Shown: positions 13,337 to 28,046, numbered from the stretch's first letter. The stretch: 64,000 nucleotides of DNA from Aulostomus chinensis (GCA_037954235.1 JBBMOA010000004.1:3857001-3921000); one strand, 5' to 3'. The notes: generated by a model from the letters alone, not told the origin. Translations and numbers: made by a program.

Positions 13337-14312
13337 TAAGTGTAAAGAATTCACACACTCTTTCTGAATGTGCCACTTCACACACTCTCAAACAGACTGC
13401 TGGAGGAAGAATGGTTCAGCAAGGTTAATGCACAGTAAATATTATTATAGGGGAAGAACCTTTATTACCAGTATTAGGTTTTCTGAACTGATGGGTAGCA
13501 TGATGGTGAAAAACATTTGGAGAACGGTGAAAACAGGAAAGGCTTTGTGATGAGTTTCCCTTATCAGTGTTTGGCTACGGCCATCCTGACTTCCTGCCTC
13601 ACTGGCATCTGCTGGCTGACTCCTCTGCCCTCACCTTACACTCCTAACACACACACAAACAGCCTCATACGTGACCTTTGCACTCTCGTAAGCAGGTTAG
13701 CCAGGTCTCTCTATCACTTGATTACAGTCATGCATCGACCAAGGCGGGGAAACTGTTTCCTGTCCCGTCGGCTTCACACATCCTGTCTTTTCTTTCCAAC
13801 TGACTTTTCCTCAAGAGCTCCTCAGGCCTTTCATCAGAGAGTTATCAGCACACTCTTCCACCACTTAATCCTGCTTTGTTAGAGTTGGACTGGTGGTGAG
13901 AAATGTGACAGGAAACTTGCACGATGGAGAGGAAAAAAATGTTAGAATTTACTCAGACGCCTCTTAGACTAATGTGAATGTCCCTGTTTTTATTAAATCT
14001 CGCTGTAGACTCCCGAAGTAGATAAGTTAATACTGTCTTTTTGCGAAATGACAGTAATTGAGTCAAACACAAACTGGTCCGGTTTAGGCCGGCAGCTGTC
14101 CTGAGTGTCAGAATAATAGTCACGTGCCCTTCAACTCTTCGTACAATAAAAAACACAAAATCATCTTTAAATTTGTTTGCAGGTTTGCTACAAGAGAAAG
14201 GAACGCTCTGCTTCTGTACAACGGAAGGTTCAACGAGAAACATGATTTCATCGCTCTGGAAATCATTGACGAGCAGATTCAACTCACCTTCTCTGGAGGT
14301 TAGACTTCATGC

Positions 14313-14368
<56 letters not shown>

Positions 14369-14702
14369 GGCGCGCTTGCATGCGTGCGTGTGTGCACGCA
14401 CACACAGCTCCACCTGTAAAACCGTACTGTTACTAAAGTGACTTTCACAAAGAGGCCGCAAAATAATCCTATCAGTATTTCTTTTTTCGTTAAGCGTGCA
14501 CTGTGTGTGCGTGCGTGCGTGTATGCGTGTGTGCCTGTGTGTTAATGCGGGCATGTACCCAAATACACTGCAGTTCACACAAGTATGTGAAGGTAAGAAG
14601 CCTGGGTGTGTTTTTCTGTTTTGAAAGCAACTGCTTCCTCAGACAGCTGTAAGTTGATTAATTATGGTGCAGGTACATAACTGGCCAGGAACTTTGACTT
14701 AT

Positions 14703-14746
<44 letters not shown>

Positions 14747-17700
14747 TGCACACAGCTGACCAACACTCATTTATTGAGCCCCCAAAAAACAATTTAAAGT
14801 TTTAAGATATGCACACACACTCATGTGAGTTATCCAGGCTGAGGTTCCTGTTTTGATGAACTTTGAAGAGACAGAGAAATATTTTATTTTTGTAGATGTG
14901 CTGGGTTTTAAACTGCTTAGCACAAAGGCTGCTCTTAAAAATGGGGGGTGGGGTGGGGGGTAGTAATTAGACTATCAAATCAGGAGTATCCCAACCTGGT
15001 CTTTCTCTCTGAAATTATACCATTTATCATATTTTATCTTATGTCATCTCAAAGGACTTAGTTCTAACTCAGATAAGTACACACACACACACACACTAAT
15101 ACACTTCATGTGTGCTCAAAAACACACCCACCATCATTATAACTGGGAACTGCTGGACCGTAGATCAAACACATATTTGGACTGGTGTGGAGCTACTTTT
15201 GTATCTCTCTTGTGTAATCAAACAGAACAGGTTTGCATTGAGAAAAACTGATTTGACAGCAAAATGATTGACACTGCAATTGAAAAGATTGCATGTATAA
15301 TTAGTTACATATGCATAAACATAACCCTGGTGCAGTGGTCAGCACTGTCGCCTCACAGCGAGAAGGTTCCAAGCTCAAGTCCTGGCTCAGGCACAGGATC
15401 TTTCTGTGTGAGTCTCCATGTTCTCCCTGTTCCTGCTGGGTTCTCTCTGGTACTCCAGCTTCCTCCCACAGTCCAAAGACATCAAGAGGGGACCAGGTTA
15501 ATCCAGACTCTAAACTGACCGTAGGCGTGGCTGGGAGAGCCAATGGTTGTCTGTCTCTATGTGTTGGCCCTGCCATGGACTGGTGACCTGTCCAGGGTGA
15601 ACCCCGCCCTCACCGGAAGGCTGCTGGGATAGGCTCCACCCCCCGTGACCCTTTACAGGATAAGCAGAAGAAAATGGATGGATTGATGGAAAAATAACCC
15701 AAAAACTTTGCAAATCTAAAAGCTTTGTTTGCAAATCTCAAAGCTTTGTTTGGAAATCTAAAAGCTTTGTTTGGAAATCTAAATTCATTTTTGGAAATCA
15801 AGAAATCCCTCTCGCTGTTGAATTGCATCTTGTGGCTTTGGACTTAGGCTGAAAGATGTAATACACATTCTAACTCGCTTGTCTCAAACCAGGATATCGC
15901 GCCGACAGAGACACGTCAAGGTGTGAGTCACACTTGACACGCATGCTAAACTTTCAGATTCACAGACGAAGTTTTGTTTTCATTGGTAAACATGTTGTCA
16001 CAAATCCATTCCACTTGCATTAGAAAGCTTTTTGACTGTCAGAGCAGTCATCAATAGTTCTTTATTTAAGATTCTTTTTCAAACCTTTGCTTTGGGAAAT
16101 AGTAAAAGAGATTAAGAAGTAACTCTATACACTGTGACTATTCTCCGAGTCAGTCTACTTTCCCATGGTACTGTACGGGGAGGAATCCAGTTCAATATGA
16201 TTAGGTGGGGTGAAGCCTGTTTGGGAGTCAAGCCAAGTCCATGTGCCCTACTTCAAATCTGAAATATGGCTGAATGTTGAGTATGTGAATCATCAGATTA
16301 AACACTCAAGATTATGACTCACAGTTAATGAGAGTGAAAAAAGGCTTTGATATGTCAGTCTTGTTTCTCTTTGCCTACTTGTCTGTTTTTTCTGGTACGG
16401 ACTGTAAATACGCTGCCAAATTAAGACACACAATCTCTCCTATGCACATTCTTCAACCTCATTTCTCACGTGCACTGTCAAAAACGCACACACACACACA
16501 CACATCACTTATTAACCGACACAAAGTAACACAACACGTCCTGTCAGTGGTGCTGTTTACTGATTTGCAGAGTGGTGGATTCGGGCTCAGCCTGCTCCTG
16601 CCTTTGACAAACAGAGCAAGCTGTCGGTAAAGCTGGTGCCATTATGCTCCGCAGTTGTCTCAGTGAGAGACGCCGACTAAGATTAGCTCTCCCAAAGCAT
16701 GAATTATGGTCATGATGCTGAGATAGCGCACAGAATTGAGCTTCAATGGCCTGCGGTGGCTAAAGCTAAAGAAAGAGCATGTTAGCTAAAAGTAGTTCTG
16801 AATTTCGCTGAATCTATCCATCCATCCATTGTCTTCCGCTTTTTCCTATTAAGGGTCGTGGGGGGGCTGGAGCCTATCCCAGCTGCTACGGATGAGAGGC
16901 GGGGTTCAGTCCATCGCAGGGCGAACACAGAGAGACAAACAACCATTCACACTCACATTCATACCTACAGTCGATTTAGAGTATCATTCTGCCTTGTCCC
17001 CATTTGCATGTCTTTGGATGGTGGGAGGAAGTCGTAGTACCGGAGAGAACCCATGCAGGCACAGGGTGAAAATGCAAACTCCACACAGAAAGAACCTTCT
17101 TGCTGTGAGGCGACAGCGCTAACCACTGCACCGCCGAGCTGCTTTAGCTGAATCTAAAAAACCAAAATCCCATAAGTTGTAACTTTTTTTCACCTCATAT
17201 TAAGTGGCAACCGTTGCCTTATTAATGCGGGCAAAGATTGTTTTGAAGAAACTTGTATTTGATGACGTTTGAGACGGCTGATACACCAACCACAACCACG
17301 GTCAGCCATCCAGTGGCAGTGATACAGAAGGGTATCGTTATACAACAAGTTTATTTCCCAAAAAGTTTCTTTAAGCATGTCCCAGGTAAATATATCAAAT
17401 ATTTCACCCCCCCCCCCCAAAAAAAAACAACAACAAAAAAACAACAACTGCAGGTAAACATGGAGAATCCAGAACACATTTGAAGTGGCAGCTGTTCAGA
17501 CAAAAATCACATTATCTGGTTTTGGATGAGTATTGAATTAACATTTGCAGTAGCAAACAGCATAATTGCGTGATCATTTTCTATACTTCTCTCTCTGACT
17601 CTGCTCTTCTTCTCCCCCTCTTACCTAACCTCCCTTCATCCAGGCGAGACAAAGACCACAGTGTCACCCTACATCCCCGGTGGGGTCAGCGATGGCCATT

Positions 17701-20700
17701 GGCATTCAGTACAGCTCCACTATTACAACAAGGTAAGGAGCTGATAATGAACCAACGAGCTGCTGCTGCTGCTCTCCCTGACTATTAAGGGTCATACATG
17801 GCCGGTGTTGAGCTTTCAGACTTTGAAGTATAGGAAATATGTTTATTTTAGTTTTCCAAGGTACTTAATCGTGACTTTTAATTAATTCAGAGGATAATCT
17901 CCAAAGTGCAGGCCCTGCTAGTGCTGTTCACTCTGACACTCATCACTGAATTCACCAGCCAGGGGTCAGGCCTCCACTTCAGGGCTCAAATGTTTATTAG
18001 ATAGATTCCTGGCTGTCTCTGAGTTCAAGAGTTTAACATTTCCCTGCCCTTTCTCTGTCTTTTTATGGGCCGAAAGTTATTTTCACACTGGTAATGAATC
18101 TGACATTAATCACGGTACTCATTCAAGACGTTCCCACGATGGTCTTCTTCCCTCTTTACTCGGTCCAATCACAGAAAAGTGACAGCAATTATTTCAAAAG
18201 CTAGCTCATGTATCCACTTCAGTTGTAATATTATATTAGTGCAGCTTATGCTGCAGTCAATTGCTGGTGTTTTTTTTTTTTCCCCAACAAACTTCCAGAG
18301 CCTGCGGGTGTTGTTACAATATTAAACCAGACAGGAAATATGATGAGGTCTGAGCATGTACATGCTGTAGCTTGGAAGCGAGGTGTTCGCTATGTAATTA
18401 AAATAGCATTTTTGTAAGCTAGACATGAAGTGTATTGACTGGATGATTTAGGAATTGCACAAAATGGAAGTAGCAATATTTGTTGTGACATTTTTATGAA
18501 TTTTCATCATGGCTTTGTTAATAGGGGATTTAACTTACCTGCACAGAATGTGCAAGTTTTATCTCCAAGATTTTCAAAGCTAAAATGCTGACTGGTATTC
18601 TGTGCTATGCTGTCACTACTGTTGTTTCCTCTCTCCTAGCTTAGCTTTTCCACCATGTAGCTGAAGCCTAATGCTATAGCATCACTTTGAGGCACCAAAG
18701 TCATCCAGCATTGTATTTCAGCAGCACCTGTGTTTCGTAGCGTGTTTGAGAGAGTACCCTGCTTGTCACCTAAATACCAGCCTTCTCCAGTTTCACAGGT
18801 TGTTCATCTCTTGCTTCTGTCTACCACCTTTAGAGCACAGATAATACGCGATAGCCTTGTCAGGGAAGCATTCATCAGATGTGATGAATCATGCTAACAC
18901 ACTGCTCCTGTGTTAGCTAGCTGCCGGGTCACATTTGTACCTATTGTTTGGGGTGTGTTAAGGGTGCATGTCCCCTTCCTCTGCTGCTCTTGAAAGGCTT
19001 CTAGAGTCACCTGGACACCACAAATTATATTTGAAAGCCAGTAAAGATATTGTTTTGTTTGCCTATGAGTATTTGGAAGTATTTGTACAATGCGGACAAG
19101 GAAACAAAATAAATTTCCATGTCCTAAAACGATTGTCTGCTCTTGTTCTGCTAGGTTTGTAAGTAGACCTACATCAGTTATTTTAAGTGTATTCTTGAGT
19201 AATTTGCATTTTGGGTGGGTCTGTTCTACCAATGTCAATCTTAATATGAACCAGTGATTTGCAGAGCTGGTGACACATTCCATTAAATTAGCCAGAGGCC
19301 AACTAGCATTGACGCAGGGTCAGCTTTTCTTCATGTGTTGAATGATTAGAAGAAATTTAGTTGACTGGCAGTAATTTAATCCTGCATCAGTTGCTGGGGG
19401 GATTAGTTGAAATGTATATGGAAGAAAGCAGTAACGTTCTCACAAAAGATGAGATATGTTGACTAGCAAATGTACGGAGGTGAACGAAAGCACACGTATG
19501 TTACTGGCAAGGGTGGAAGAGAAATTTGCACATGCATTTGTCTTGAAACTACACAGCCCAGAGAGAGAAGATAAGAGCACAATGCTCAAGCCGTGATGTA
19601 ATTTAGATTCATGTTACACAAAGACACACACACATACATAAATAACACTCTAACTCTGTTCACGTTATCTTTGTTGGAGCTTTTAATGGTTTTGGCTGAC
19701 ATGGAGGGAGAGATTTTGGTCAAGCAGGATTCTGTTGATTTATATATTGGAAAGATTAAAGGCATTCTTATGTTACGTCATCTTTAAATGTATCTTTTCA
19801 CCAATTTTTTTCATTAGAGATTTGTTGATACTTCACCCAAAGTAGCCTCTAGTTGTAAGTATTGCATAGCTAACTGTACTAGCCTAAACACTAGTGTTAA
19901 CTAACTAGTACATTCTCCGTTGAAGAGTAAAACAAAATTGTAAATATGGACGAGATAGCTGACCTGATGAAATTCAGTTTAGTTATTATCTAAATTTAGA
20001 TTTTCAATGACATTTTACAAAAAATCTAAACTTATTCTGTAACGGCACTGCATGTATAACGTTAGCTTAAATGGCTAAATCATGCTTCTCCATTAGCAAA
20101 TGTTCTATTTTATCCTCATAATAATAATATCCCAGCATGGATACTACTTATATTTATTGGTGTTTTTTCCATGTTAGCATGTTAAGTTTATTTAAGCTAT
20201 CTTAGATGTGAGAGGTATAGCACATCATGCTATAGTTTCTGTTCAGGATTGATTAGTTGGTAATACATAGCTCTGATGAACATTAAATTGTTTATTTTAA
20301 AGCCAGGAAGTTTTAATGGTGAAGTGCATTTGTTAGCTGATAGTAGCAACACATTTAAGAAGCAATTACACACAAATTTAGATGAACAAAAAGTTGGTGC
20401 AACCCTGTCAAATGTTGTTGTTCCGTGCTTGTGTGTAACGGTTCTAACGGCAAGTTCACACAATGCACACACGCACTGAGGCTGATTTACTGGGTCAGAA
20501 GATGGGACGGTTGAGATTCTGCAGGGTGTACGGGTGCCCCCTTTAAAGGCCACTCCTGCTCTCTTTAGAAGGAACAGGGTGCCTCGACTATAAAACAGAG
20601 GCCAAAGGTTGGGGGTAGCGTTGGCATGGCAACAGACATGGACTGGCCATTGTTGCAATGATCTGAGTCGGTTGGAAAGCTGTGAATGCGTGTGTTTGCA

Positions 20701-20728
20701 TCCGTGGGGGGCAGATAAATAGAGAGCC

Positions 20729-20768
<40 letters not shown>

Positions 20769-23700
20769 TTAGTGATGCACAATAGAAGTGGCAGGTTAGA
20801 CATTTTTCAAATTCCATGTGGCAAAGTCTCAAGGACTAAACAGGAAACGCAAACACAGAGAGAAGAAGATGAATATTCTTGGATTGGTGGGAGGTTTGGA
20901 TGCTTGGTCAGAACAGGAAATGATGTGTCTTGATGCAGGAAATGATGTTTCAATCTGGACACCGGGAAGGATGTGAGTTGTATTGTAATTATATCTGCCA
21001 GGAAACCTGAGGGGATAAATAGAGGTTGAAGAAAAGAGGAGAGTACAGTTTATCTTACTTCTTCTGATCAGAATCACAACTGTAATCTTTTCATCAGCGG
21101 TCAGTGTCAGAATTGATCTTTATACTTTAAAGGTGAGGTTTGTCTTGGAAGAAACACGAAATTACATGCAAGTTCATTCTTGACTTTGAAACGAGCCCCA
21201 CGTTATCTTCTCCTGAAACTCCCTCCACTAATAAGCAGATCTCAAAATAAGCTTTTAATTTGGCTTCATATTTAACGTTAAGCTCCTGTAATCCTGACGT
21301 GCAAACAGTGACTACAAAGTTGCCCCAATCTTTCAAACTGTGCGTGACACTCATGTCTCCCTGCTTAAAAGAGTCATCGTCACTGAACAAGATCTCATCA
21401 GCTGCTCCATTTTACCATCACTCCAAGTGGTGACAGGAAATGTAACCAACAGCTGGCTGAACTCCTTGAACTTCGCCAATTAATAATTAAAAAAAAAAAA
21501 AAAAAAAGATAATGTGACCGAAACATCGGTCAACTGTACACCGCAGAGGTGACGGAACTCTTGTGACCTTCCAAGTTCAGCGAAGCGAAGCGGAGCGTGA
21601 CGTGCGCGCGTGTTTGCGGTGTTTTTGTAGTGTCACTTTATTCCGCACCCAGACGTGATGTTAGACGTGTTAATAATGCTGCGCTGGCTAATGCAAGGGT
21701 GCAATATTTACAGCAAGACAGCATTCCCAGCCAGACAGGCTGAGCTCTCTCTTAGCACCCACCAGAGCACCAAAGCGTTCCTGGCTCGCTCTCACGCTGG
21801 TGCTGTTTACTGGCGGGTCTGTAATCATCCAAGCAAATGTGCAAATTATGTCACACCATAGCTCAAATTACCTAAACTACACTGTGTGTGTGTGTGTGTG
21901 TAGTTTTCTCTTCTATATCTTTTGGCTTAAAAAGCCTAATTTAAATCACTCGCTGACATTGATGTCACGGGGAATCACTTCGTTAAAAAAATATGATTTA
22001 CTTCAGGTTAATGCCTTAACATTTTGGAAGTGTTCTTGCCAAATGAAATAGATTTTGAGAGACATTTGGTTCCGACCTGTCCAGGGTGAACCCCACCTCT
22101 CGCCCGTAGCTGCTGGGATAGGCTCCACCCCCCCCCCCCCCCGCGACCCTTAACAGGAATAAGAGAAAGAAAATGGATGGATGGATGGAGACATTTGGTT
22201 CCTTAATGATATCATGTTTTGCTGTATTTTGACTGTAGGTTCAGCTAGCACACGGCAATGTTACGTGCCACATGCATTAAATTCTGCAATGACTTGGTTA
22301 CCTCGTTCATGAAGTCACATTGTCACTGTCACTCTAATTTATAGCTAAATACCTGCAAAGTTATTCACACTACTGCAGTCTTTAATACAATTTGCATTTA
22401 GTGCATATTAGCAAACTTATAAGTCTAAAAACTTATAAGGGATGGAATTTTTTTATTGTGAAATCCGGTCAAAACCCAAATAATCATAAAACTCATAAAC
22501 ATTAAATGTGTATATTTCAAATGCATTTCAATAAATGTACTTTTTGCATTTTTTTTTCCTCTCGATGGCCTCGATCCGTACAGTACCATAAACAAGCGCT
22601 GCCCGCCATCTTGTTTTTAATATCAAGCTTTTAATTCAAGATGTATTGTTTTTCCGGGCGGCACGGTGGCGCAGTGGTCAGCACTGTCGCCTCATGGCGA
22701 CACTGGGATAGGCTCCACCCCCCCCACGACCCTTAACAGGATAAGCAGTAGAAAATGGATGGATGGATTATTTTTCCACGATTCAGTTAAACGTACGTTC
22801 ATGCTCAACACAGAGGGCATAGCGGATCCTTACACACCCTGCAGAGAGCAAGTTCGGTGTGTAAAGTTGCTGTCTGTCTCCTTGTGTTGCCGTTTTAGAG
22901 CCAACAGTTGAATCAGTGTGTGGCTTCCTGAGTAGCGATAACAAGTGGCAGAGGAGCTCTTGTATGAATTATGCAGTGTTTGAGTGTGTTACGGTCACAG
23001 GCTTTGTTAGATGCGTGTTCGGGACATTAGGAGTGCTCATTTTATCTGCCAGAGTGTTTTAATTGTTTTTTTTTTGTTTTTGTTTTTTAAAAAGGGTTTT
23101 TGGGGTTGAAGCCCACTTTTTTGCATTCTTCCCTGCAGGGCACGTTTTTAGAGGAAGACGCCATGTTCTTCTTGACGCAAGTTTCCGCGGAACTTTTAAC
23201 ACTTAAGGTTATCATCGCACATAAACGCACACAAGATAATATTTGTTGTGAGTCCTCTGTAGGTTTGGGTCGTAACCGTAACAATTAATACAAAATAAAT
23301 ACATTTGCAGTTACCTGTCATCAGCCTGTCACAATGCAGTTGATTCTACTGCATGAAAACACACTCCTGATGTTTCTTTGACACTCTTCTGTTACCACCT
23401 TTGTTGATGTATGGAAGATGGAGTCTGAACCTGAACGTGTTTGACCCAAACACACACTTCCTGTGTTTTTCCTGCTGTAAATTTGATCTATTACTCACAT
23501 AGTAAAGTACTTGTACTGTGTGATATACATCAGAATGAGACACCCTGGTCCAGAGCTGCATGAGTTGTCGCCTATTGTGTGAGGTGATGTTTCTGAAGAG
23601 GCCGCAGAGGAATAGTCGCACTTTGACGTTGTTAGTGTTGGCAGATTGGTGGGTAGTGATTCAGCCAGTGTTGAAGACACAAGTGTCATGTATGTATACA

Positions 23701-26361
23701 TGAAGTTTTGATTGCTGTTCTGAGGGTACTGTATTAAGTATAAAGTATAAGTTTGGTATGTTTAATTAGGACATTTTGTTCTGTGTTTACAAATGAGATG
23801 ACGACATGCACAAACTTGAAGAACACACACACACACATGCCTTGCTTGTGGGCTGCAGGTCTAATACGGTATCTCTCTCTCACGGTGTCTCTCTCCCAGG
23901 ACGGGGGGAGTCTGATGGACTCCAGTGGGGCTCTGCGGCTCCCGCTCTATACTGCCTGGCTGGAGCTCAATCAGAAGGAGGTAACCTCTGACCTCTAGCC
24001 TAGTCCACAGTGGTGGTGCTTTGTTTTCCCGGTGTCTCACTTAGTCCCTGCTCTGCTTCTACAACAGTCTACAGGACTAATCGTGTACAGCTCATGCTTA
24101 GCTCACATTCTCAGAGGTGGAATGGCTGCTGTGGCTCTGGTTCGGACTAGAAGACTTTACTAGTGGTGGTTTGGAACGTGTGTGTAGACTTGATACATGA
24201 CGACGCCTTGCTTTCTTCTGTCGCCCCCGTTTATGACTTGGTGACGTCTGGATGTGATGCACAGATGGATAAACCTGGCGCTTACTTTCCCATTCTGTTT
24301 CAAAACCATGTTGCATGTTACAGTAGTAGCACGTCATTCAGCAGAAATGATATGCGATCATCCCTTTCTGCTCAGCTGTCAACTCTCCAAGGTTTGCTGA
24401 GGTGAGGTAAACATGTCTGAGCTTTGGCAGGCAGACAGGTAGGTAGACTCCCAGTGAGATGTTTGTATTTCCCTTGGCATCAGGGCGAAGCCCACATTTG
24501 CCTGGGAGGATTAACGATGCTCAGAAAATATCTTCTCTTGTAATGAGCAACGACAGCATCCGTCTCTTGGCTCAAGGTTTGTTGTAGACAGTAATTTAGT
24601 TTGATAGGATTTCGTACTAAAAAGTGTTCTTAATCTTGTCTTGTTGCACAGATCCACACATGTCTTTAATTGTTGGTATTAATCTGGGTATTACGGACAT
24701 AATTGTGAGATAATCATTACTAATGTAGCAAATGTCTACACCCAGATTTATCTGCTACACTTTTGGCACAAATTTGTACAAATGTCATGTTTTCAAGGGT
24801 GCGGCGTTAACTGACAGCTTCATCTGTTTTAGAATACAATGATGCATGAACCATCCAAATGTTGAAGGGAAAACAACAACAACATTATCACTAACAAGTT
24901 AATAAATTGAACATTTAGTTTTATAGGCGTGCTAACTGCATGTATCCATCGAGCTTTCCGTAGCTAATGTAGCATTTCTCTTTTTTATCCCTTTATTTAA
25001 CAGGGATGATAAAAAAAAATCTTAAATGCAATGTTTGAGCAAAAGACAAAAATGAAATGTAAGTCTTTTTCAAAAGGTAAGACAGTAATAATAAAACATG
25101 CAAATGCCGAATGTCTCAAGGCTAAGTAGCTTAATCCAAATCACTTTGTGCTAGTTGCTAGCCTCCTTAATAATTGTAATCCTTTTATTTGCTAGTATGT
25201 GATGCTTTATTTTAATCTTGCTAACTGCACCTCGCTCTTAACCAGCAATTTACATGTGTTCCAGTTTGATGAAAGCTAAGCTAGTTAACATGAGATAACG
25301 TATAGGTCAGGATAGCTTAGCGTCTGAGGCCAAAATGTCGGCTGGATGACGAGTCACGTTAAGTTTGATGGCGGTGAATGTTATGAGGGCTAGAAACTGT
25401 GAGTGAAAAACAGAAGTTTTATACTGTAACGAAGAAAATATCCACAGCATTAGAAGTTTTAGATGCAGTTTTTGTGGTCGGCGTGCTAGCTCGGATGTGT
25501 TAGTTGCCAGTCAGTAGGAAGCTGATACTGCATCATTGAAAGAAGCCGAATCTGATACACCTGTCACTTCAGACCACCTTTATACACGACTGCCTTTCTT
25601 GCTACATCCCTCCCTGACTTGTTTGTCTATTTCTCTTCACCTTCTCGCATTCCTTTACACGATTAATCGTCACCTAGCATGAACACCTATTAATATTAAG
25701 AAAGGCTTTGAGTGGAATTTGGGATTCAGAAACAGACTTATAGGTTTATAACCACTCTAAAACTACTTGCAGTAATTTGTTTCTCTTCTGTCATACCACT
25801 GATATTCATCTCTTATGTCTGTCTTTATTATGTCTCTGCTTTTACTGCACAGCATTAACAGCAGTTCTGATGATCCTTCATTGCTTTATATTATGCTTCC
25901 AAGAAGCTATGAAGACACTGTTTAGATGCAGACAGCAGACTGCTCTGTCTCTGGAATAACTTGGTCATGTAGTTAATATTGTTATACTTTGAGAGTGCAA
26001 CAGTAGGTTGATTACCTGTTCTTTTCCCACATACATCAAAGAATATTGGAAGGATGCTTGTATTTGTAGTATTTTTAAAGTACAAACTCCGAGCGAGCTA
26101 GCTAATAGTGACCTACAAAAACAAAAATGGCAAGTTTTTTTGAAGACTTTGATTGGTTTATCTCACTGAATAGTTGTAGATATACAATTAATATAACAAT
26201 AAGTTTAGCATTTTATGATGACAGGCTGAGTCAGACATTTTATGCACTGAATACACCAAACTAGCTACATAAGATAAATCAAACTGCACTTGGGTCTATG
26301 AGATCGTTAGCACACAAAGTAGAAATATGTATTTATATACTTTTTTTATGTACGGACCAAA

Positions 26362-26393
<32 letters not shown>

Positions 26394-26817
26394 TGGTTAT
26401 TTATGAGCCTCAAAAGTTCTCTTACATAAATAGTGATGTTGAGCTTTGAACAAAGCTAGCTACACATCCTGGCCTCATGCTAAGCTACAGTTAGCAAAAA
26501 TAGAAACGGTTTCAAGAAGTTGTTAAAAAGCTTCAGTCGCACGTTTATCCCATTCTGTCAGTCACTAGGCAGGCAGCCATGTTTGCAGAGTTGTTGAAGG
26601 AATTTTCTGTTCTGTTCCAAAAAGGATACGGTTACCTTTACCTCAGTTTTTGTGTCGTGCGCACATTTGTTTTGCTGCTTTGAAAGCTACAAGCCAACAA
26701 AAGCTGCTGTCCGTCTGTTACGCTGATGGATAGAAGTGCGAGGAGCCGACGAAGACGGCCGTAACATATAGGCTTGAACATGGGACATTGTAGCCTTTTG
26801 TTAAGCCTCTGGGAACT

Positions 26818-26895
<78 letters not shown>

Positions 26896-27615
26896 AATTC
26901 ACACTACTAGGTTTACATAGCCACAGGGCAGGTGAGGTAATGTGGACATGATAGAGTCTGTTGCTGCCACAGGGAAGGTGGGACACATTAGCTTCTGCAT
27001 GACGGAGCCAAATATCTAAGTATTGTGTGTTGATGGATGTGGAGTCTTGCTTTTGGTTCTATGCCCTTATTCCTTTTGGCTCCAATTTTTTTTTCCTCTA
27101 GAATTCAGTTTTGTCAATAATTTATGACACAAGGTTTGGTTTGTTTTATCTCAGGGGCACACGCACATGCCTTAAAACATCAGGAGAGATTATTTTCAAC
27201 TTTCCATCATGTGTGATTTTTATGCAGGAGTGCAAGAAACAATGGTATTTCCTCCTCCGACCCCAAATGAAATGAAAGACTGTGCTCGCTTCTTCCTTTA
27301 TTATCAAAATGAACTGAGTGGCCGTCTGCAACGCCGTTCGCTGGCTTCCTGCCTCGCACACATGCGCATGCTTGCTCATTCAACACACACGCTTAAACAT
27401 CCTTCCCGGTCACTTGTACACACACTCATACAAACACATAATCACAGCCAAGTATTCCCTCCATCCCTACACACACACACATATTTCCTGGTCATTAGCT
27501 GCTCATTTTGACAGTGTTCAAGGTGTCGGACTGTAACTCAACCCGGCTCTGTATCTCGGCCGCAGGGCTGCTGGAGTTATCATGTCGACTTTGACAGGCA
27601 GCTAGATGGTAATAC

Positions 27616-27666
<51 letters not shown>

Positions 27667-28006
27667 TGTGTGTGTGTGTGTGTGTGTATGTTCAGTTCTA
27701 TTCCATGGGGCGCTATGCTAAACTCTTCTTGTACACGCTCATTCAGTCCTCTCATGTCCTCTGCCCTCCTTGTCTTTGTGGCGAGCTGTGGGGATCAAGT
27801 GCGTTGCCATGGCTGCAGCAAGCCTGTCACCCCTGGAGACGACACCTTAGAGTAAGGGAATCTTCAACGACCCCGACTGGGGCAGAGGGTAAATAAGAGA
27901 CTCTCATGGGAGCTCTCAAAGTGAGAGGCAAGTGCGCTTGAAAATGAGCGGTCAAAAAGAAGCCTGAAACTGTATACAATTCTACCGGTCGGTGCGCGCA
28001 CATACA

Positions 28007-28046
<40 letters not shown>

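Larger units (their letters stand above)
14299..17643 (+). other. intron within laminin G1 (3.3 kb)
   Basis: It contains TG/CA arrays at 14315-14367 and 14705-14744, a plus-strand SINE copy at 15328-15689, a ~21-bp tandem repeat at 15711-15789, a minus-strand SINE copy at 16817-17146 and a C-run/A-rich stretch at 17408-17430. No coding exon was seen. Confidence 0.8.

Noticed and set aside
13517..13882. 121-codon plus-strand ORF
   Set aside because: It lies wholly within the LamG1 intron, has no splice-site framing and no recognisable domain.
15328..15382. tRNA-like head as a possible tRNA gene
   Set aside because: The A and B boxes belong to a SINE with a 360-bp body and target duplications; no cloverleaf arms were seen.
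18894..19283. 129-codon minus-strand ORF
   Set aside because: No homology recognised, and composition is ordinary intron sequence.
20230..20832. 200-codon minus-strand ORF
   Set aside because: It reads through a (CA)n array (HTHTHT) and has no domain; long repeats keep frames open artificially.
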